From Syngnathus acus (Eukaryota > Chordata > Actinopteri > Syngnathiformes > Syngnathidae): DNA of 64,000 nucleotides. Within the stretch, counting starts at the first letter, position 1, and each line of letters opens with the position of its first letter. The position numbers and the translations under genes were made by a program. The stretch is from the NCBI RefSeq assembly GCF_901709675.1, contig NC_051101.1, forward strand, positions 7,088,501 through 7,152,500. The letters are read 5' to 3'. Below the pieces are notes generated by a model. It ran no database searches, was not told where the DNA came from, and worked only from the letters and a program-made list of their open reading frames with translations. This document shows, piece after piece, positions 59,551-64,000 of this stretch.

Positions 59551-62500
59551 TCATGGGATCCTTTCAGCACACAGTGTTCTGGAGTTCAAGATGCGGATCT
59601 GTTAAAACAAATAACAGTGTGCTGAAACTTCAAATCGATGAAACTCTTCATCATTTGGCAAAATGTATATTCACAAACAATACTGTGCAAAAGTCTTATT
59701 TTAATAATCATCTTCATGTCATCTAGACAGCAAAAAAATAAATGAGGACAAACAGAGCATGATTATTTAAAAATTATGAATTGGTTTCCACAAAACTTAG
59801 TAGCTCATGGGCTGATGAAGCACACAACATTTTTCTCAGAAACTTTATAAATGTCATCGTTAAAGAACCCCAAAATTGCCTGATAACAAATAAATGGACA
59901 AAATCATACCTACACAATATATCTATTTTTTCCTGCGTTTGCAAATGATTTGACCTTGATGGCGGTCTGTGTACTGAATGACATCTTAATGTAGAAATTT
60001 TGCCAAAACAAAATGGTAACGTGGCATGAAATGAGACTTTCACACTGTACTGTATGTACACTGTATAAACAACGCTGCCATCTAACCTGTTTCTCTTCAG
60101 TGGACAACACACCATCTACCCCCACCACCTGGTACTGCTTATGTTTCAGGCTGCCGGGAAGCTTTCGGACATTGCGGATGGCTATGGACGCAGTGTCTCT
60201 ACTCATCAATTTCATGGTGTCTGATGACGGCGAACCAGGATCCAAAAGCAGAAGGCACAGGCTTCCAGTCTTCCGCTGCTCCAAACCCACAATGGAGCGA
60301 CTATGCCCTAGGGGACGAAGGAAGAAACGTTTGACATATTACTATCCCAAATTTTTTTTAACAGGTTTGGGGATACGTTTAAGCAATTTTGGGGATTTCA
60401 CTTGCGTGTCCAAACTTGGAATATGAGTACTTGCCACACCCAGTTGATGTTTACTGGCAAACTTAACATAAAACAAAGTAAATTATCCCTTTTGTATTTA
60501 ATACAGCCACGCAGCGTAGCCTTTTAGTCTGCCAGTGTAATGCTAAGTAGCATCTGTCACGGTAATTATTGGTACATTGGATGTCTGGTTCATCTTATTA
60601 CCCATTTGAAATCAATTTTCCCATAAGCCCCCCAATTCATGATTAAGACCTAATATCCATATGCAGTGCGATTTTTGTTGTTGCTGTGTGCGTACCTTGA
60701 TGCTGCAGGTACAGTGGGGGCAAGGAGGTCTGGATGATTCTGGGAGGCAATCTGCTACTCGTGCTGGACTGACTGAAGTACTGTTTGACCCACTCAAAGA
60801 GCCGGGAATGGGTGCCTCCTGGGCCTGTTGGCTGGTGGAAGTCGACAATGCGGCCGCTTAGAAGAAGAAAAAAAAATCAAGACACTGGTTTAGAAGACAA
60901 CAAATGGATCGTTTGGAAGGATGCTCATAATGACATTCATGATAAGAGCCAGTGATCTACTAATTAAAATTAAAAATAGAAACCAATGAAACTTTGTTTA
61001 ACTTAGATATGGCTCAACTGAAAAACAATAAATAGTGCCTAATTCGGCAACAAGTTGAATGGTAAACACCTGATTCCTAGAGAAGTGAGAAGGACGTAGA
61101 TCTCGGTGGCACCAATCCAGGCTCGCGTTCCTTGGAGCTGATGATTGAAGTGGGACGCCCCTTGAGGATCAAGTCCCAATTTCCATGCATCCTCAATCAT
61201 TCTCTGCACTCGTGGAATACTTGGCACTGACTTGTCTGAGACAAAGTGAGCATCAAATGAATACATTTGTGTTTGAGATTATCTTTCATTTGTTCAACAG
61301 GTTAAGGAATACAATGAGGTGGATGTGAATCGGTAGCTGTTTTATTTGCGCTATATACAGTTGCACATGGTTAACAGTAAAGTCTGCACCCCCCTGATTC
61401 AAAAGCCAGATTTTTGTTGTTTAAAAAATAAGACCATGACAAAATAATTGAATCTTTTCCCTGCATTAAATGAGACCGATAATCTGTACAAATCTATTGG
61501 GAAAAAAAAATATTAACAGAGGGAAAGTAAAAATAAACAACTGATAATCAAAGTAGGATGTTCATATTAGGGCGGACCTTGTAAAGGGGAGGCAAATGTA
61601 TCAAGTCTGAAGAGGGATGAGAGCAGCATCTGGAAGTTTCTGTATCCACAGCCCCAGCCTTTGTCACCCAGCGAGGAGCAATAGTGATCAGTATCAGCGC
61701 TGAGCCACACGTGCACACAGTCTTTGCACTCAGTCTGATAGTATTGACACAAGGCTTCAATGACACCTAGGCCCAGGTGGATAAAAAAATACACGTGAAA
61801 TTACACAGGGAAAAAGTATGACATTCAAAATTGCAGTTTGGCAATCCCTATGTGTCACCACTAGTCTAAACACGGCATTCTGATTAATTATGCGTTTAAG
61901 TAATATGGGTTAAGGAACAAAATACACCTGTTTTTATTCATCTCAGCCATTTCACCACTTGCTGTCGCTTGAAAATGACATATCACAGTTTCCACGTCTC
62001 AGGTTACAACCAATCATGGCTCAGCTTCAGAAAACTGGTGAGCCTTGACTGGTTGTCTCCTCAGACCTGTTGAAGAACTGCTTCAGTGTAATAATATTTA
62101 TACATCCGCAAATACAAATACAACTATGCATGATGGTCAAGGTGCAAAGACAAGACATCACTTTACCCTGAGTTCTGGTCCTGCCGTCATCAACCCCTGA
62201 GGCGAGAGACTCCATCATCTCCACCCTCTTAAAATGATACTCTGCGGGGGGCATAATGCCGCGGGCCACATCCCTCTTCAAGGTCTTCTCCATCTGTGTG
62301 CGATAGCCACCACTGCCATCCAGGCCAAACTGCCTCTGCACAGGGAACATATTATACGCCGGTCCAATTGATACATAGAAACCTTACAAAAACTACAAGA
62401 CAAAAATACCAAAGCATGTGCTACTGTCATTAGGTGGTTCTGTGACTGTAAATTTTGATAATTGTAAATAACAAAGATTGATAGTGTTTCATGCTCACAC

Positions 62501-64000
62501 GCCAGCGATGTTGTTACATTCAAGTTTTTAAGTTGGCATTGATGCTCATTGTGACAATGGCATAATGGCATAACCTTACTTTGTACAATTTACACTTGGT
62601 AAATGGAAGTGATGAAAGATTTGACGTCATCACATACTCAGGACACCTATAAAGCAGATCTAAAATGAACATACCTGAAGTTGGAAGCTAGATATTTATG
62701 AATCAAATAAAATGTGGAACTTTCAGGGACGATAACTGCAAATGTCTGCTCTGAAAACCTCAAACCTGCAACTTTTTAAACTGCTCCTTCTCCACTTGGT
62801 TCTCCTCTGCCATCCTCTTCTTGTCCATTTCCTGCTGAAGTTTCCAAGCCAGTCTTGAGTCTGAATCAGAGGTCCCTGCAGCAAATGCAAACAAGCAATA
62901 TAGGGTTGTAGCATTGATGGTCAAATTAATGTTCCTCTATAATTAGATCCAAACAGTTTAAATGATGGTACGAAACAATCTCCCACCTGCCTCATTGTCT
63001 AAATGCAGTTCGACATGTTGCTGCAGTGAGGTGCTGTCGCTGCAAACAGCTGGGCACATTGGGCACTCAAGTTTCTCGGGTACTAAAAGACATTTGGGAA
63101 ACCTTATGTCAGTCCAATAACAGTCTTCTTTGATTTGATCAAATCAGCAAATATGTGATCCTAACTCAACCTTTTAAGATAGATTAAAAACACTCTGAGA
63201 AAATTAAGTGATTATATTTAAGAGTTTCTTTTCAGATATTTCAGTCAAAGGGACTTTGCAGAAAAGCAGCAAACCTTGTCTTGTTCAGGTGTTCATTCAA
63301 GTGACATTAAAGTATAATAATAATAATATCCAAATGTCAGCAAAGCACATATTTCCACATAACTTAGAAGAGGGACATTGAAATGAAAAAAAAAAAACAG
63401 ATTGATGTACATGACATCAAGGTGATTTAGCTCCTAGACTATTATGGCCTTTAGCAAACATTAACACATTTGTCTACATTAAACCATACCTTCCGAATAG
63501 TCCTGTTCCTGCAGGTGTAACTCAACATGCTCCTGTAGAATGCTGGTGCTGTTGAAGACTTGTGCACACATGGGGCAAGAGAATGGCTCTGTAAAAAGGA
63601 TATCAACACTAATTTATAACTCTTAATAGGACTTTGGAGTTTAACATACAATTATACCATTCTTTGGAAAGGCTGGGCGCTTCTGTTTGGGATTTTTCTG
63701 CTCAGATAAATATCCAGCATTGTCCAGAACAGGAATGCTCATCTCCAGACCACGCTTTATTCCTGGGCTGACAGATGTTGATGAGATGGCTGAAGTCCCC
63801 TCACAGGTTAAAACTCCTTTACTTTGGGTAAACACGGTATCAGTTCTTTGTTGAAGTGGCAATGAGTCACTGGATGATCCACAGGGTTTTGCTTCAATAT
63901 ATGTACCACTGCTGCCTGCCTTTGGATCTTCATTCTCTGTCAAATTTGTGCCGATTGGAGGAGGACGACAGGAAGTGGAATAAGATGACTTTTGGGCTTT
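59551..64000 (-). CDS. zup1: Zinc finger-containing ubiquitin peptidase 1 (5' end outside window)
   Basis: K63-specific deubiquitinase (ZUP1/ZUFSP) of the DNA-damage response. Exons in transcript order: >64000-63658, 63588-63490, 63082-62987, 62875-62766, 62335-62167, 61766-61578, 61235-61070, 60856-60700 (3' edge approximate), 60307-60087, 59598-59551. Two C2H2-like fingers (CPMCAQVF...HVELH; CPMCPAVC...HVELH), then a charged helix (EKEQFKKLQ). The papain-like domain follows: catalytic Cys in GDKGWGCGYRNFQ (codon 61650-61648), LQGTRAWIGATEIYVLL, HQG/GHSRSIVG with the catalytic His across the 60.7/60.3 kb junction, and LLLLDPGSP with the acidic residue. It ends TLCAERIP, like the human tail. 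The exon at the right edge is open to base 64000; the true start and the first finger lie beyond. Confidence 0.94.
61850..62045. repeat. Dispersed repeat of unknown family, copy C
   Basis: In a zup1 intron. The best block match is to 7555-7750: 'agtctaaacacggc', 'tgattaatt/g', 'tgcgttt', 'cacctgttttta'. It is linked to copy B by 'ccacttgct', 'aaaatgacat' and 'ctcaggttacaaccaat'. Confidence 0.6.

Noticed and set aside
1-64000. tRNA, rRNA, snRNA or microRNA genes
   Set aside because: I scanned by eye for B-box (GGTTCRANNCC) sequences and strong hairpins and saw none convincing. A covariance-model search would be needed to exclude them.

Overview
The window looks like nuclear DNA of a teleost fish, probably a percomorph, though the species cannot be named from sequence alone. 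Genes have many short GT/AG introns. The proteins are vertebrate-specific families close in length to their human counterparts, and the intergenic repeats are typical of fish: the 'ggctccagcacgcc...aaaatggatggatgg' family, a LINE-like 3' end, and hAT-type 'gagtttgacacc' ends. There is no sign of operons, CRISPR arrays, phage, or rRNA/tRNA genes.

Layout, left to right. (1) 1-14,000: two slc6a20 (SIT1 imino-acid transporter) paralogues lie tail to tail. The left copy is on + and only its last four coding exons (641-2381) are inside the window. The right copy is on - and complete (11 coding exons, 13999 to 5903, 599 aa). Homology between the copies extends into introns, so this is an inverted duplication around a 3.5 kb spacer. 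(2) 16953-18410, -: ggct, gamma-glutamylcyclotransferase. (3) 19964-33960, -: an OSBP-related lipid-transfer protein, best matched to osbpl10 (12 coding exons, 731 aa), with a possible internal first exon. (4) 35021-38949, +: gpd1l, head to head with osbpl10 across about 1 kb. (5) 41141-43997, +: tcaim, with a 5' UTR exon near 40.4 kb. (6) 44877-50735, -: cnot10, a CCR4-NOT subunit, convergent with tcaim. (7) 51525-52945 and 54313-55780, +: tandem two-exon calhm6-like and calhm5-like channel genes. (8) 56544-58842, +: rwdd1. (9) 59551 to beyond 64000, -: zup1, a K63-deubiquitinase whose 5' end lies outside the window.

CDS spans were assembled by hand from conserved protein segments plus GT/AG splice sites. 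In slc6a20 (-), ggct, osbpl10, gpd1l, the two calhm genes and rwdd1 the exon lengths and phases sum exactly to an open frame. For tcaim, cnot10 and zup1 each junction was joined in frame, but total length was not summed. The genes are not a pathway: they are a housekeeping and transporter neighbourhood. From remembered human maps, slc6a20, osbpl10-gpd1l, tcaim and cnot10 fall on 3p21-p22, calhm5/6-rwdd1-zup1 on 6q22, and ggct on 7p14. The window therefore joins blocks that are separate in human.

No clearly novel system was found. The most interesting items are the inverted slc6a20 duplication (including a stop-free 69-nt intron in one copy), a CpG-dense islet in its spacer, a three-copy dispersed repeat I cannot name, the candidate alternative first exon of osbpl10, and the osbpl10/gpd1l bidirectional promoter with CRE and CACGTG motifs.
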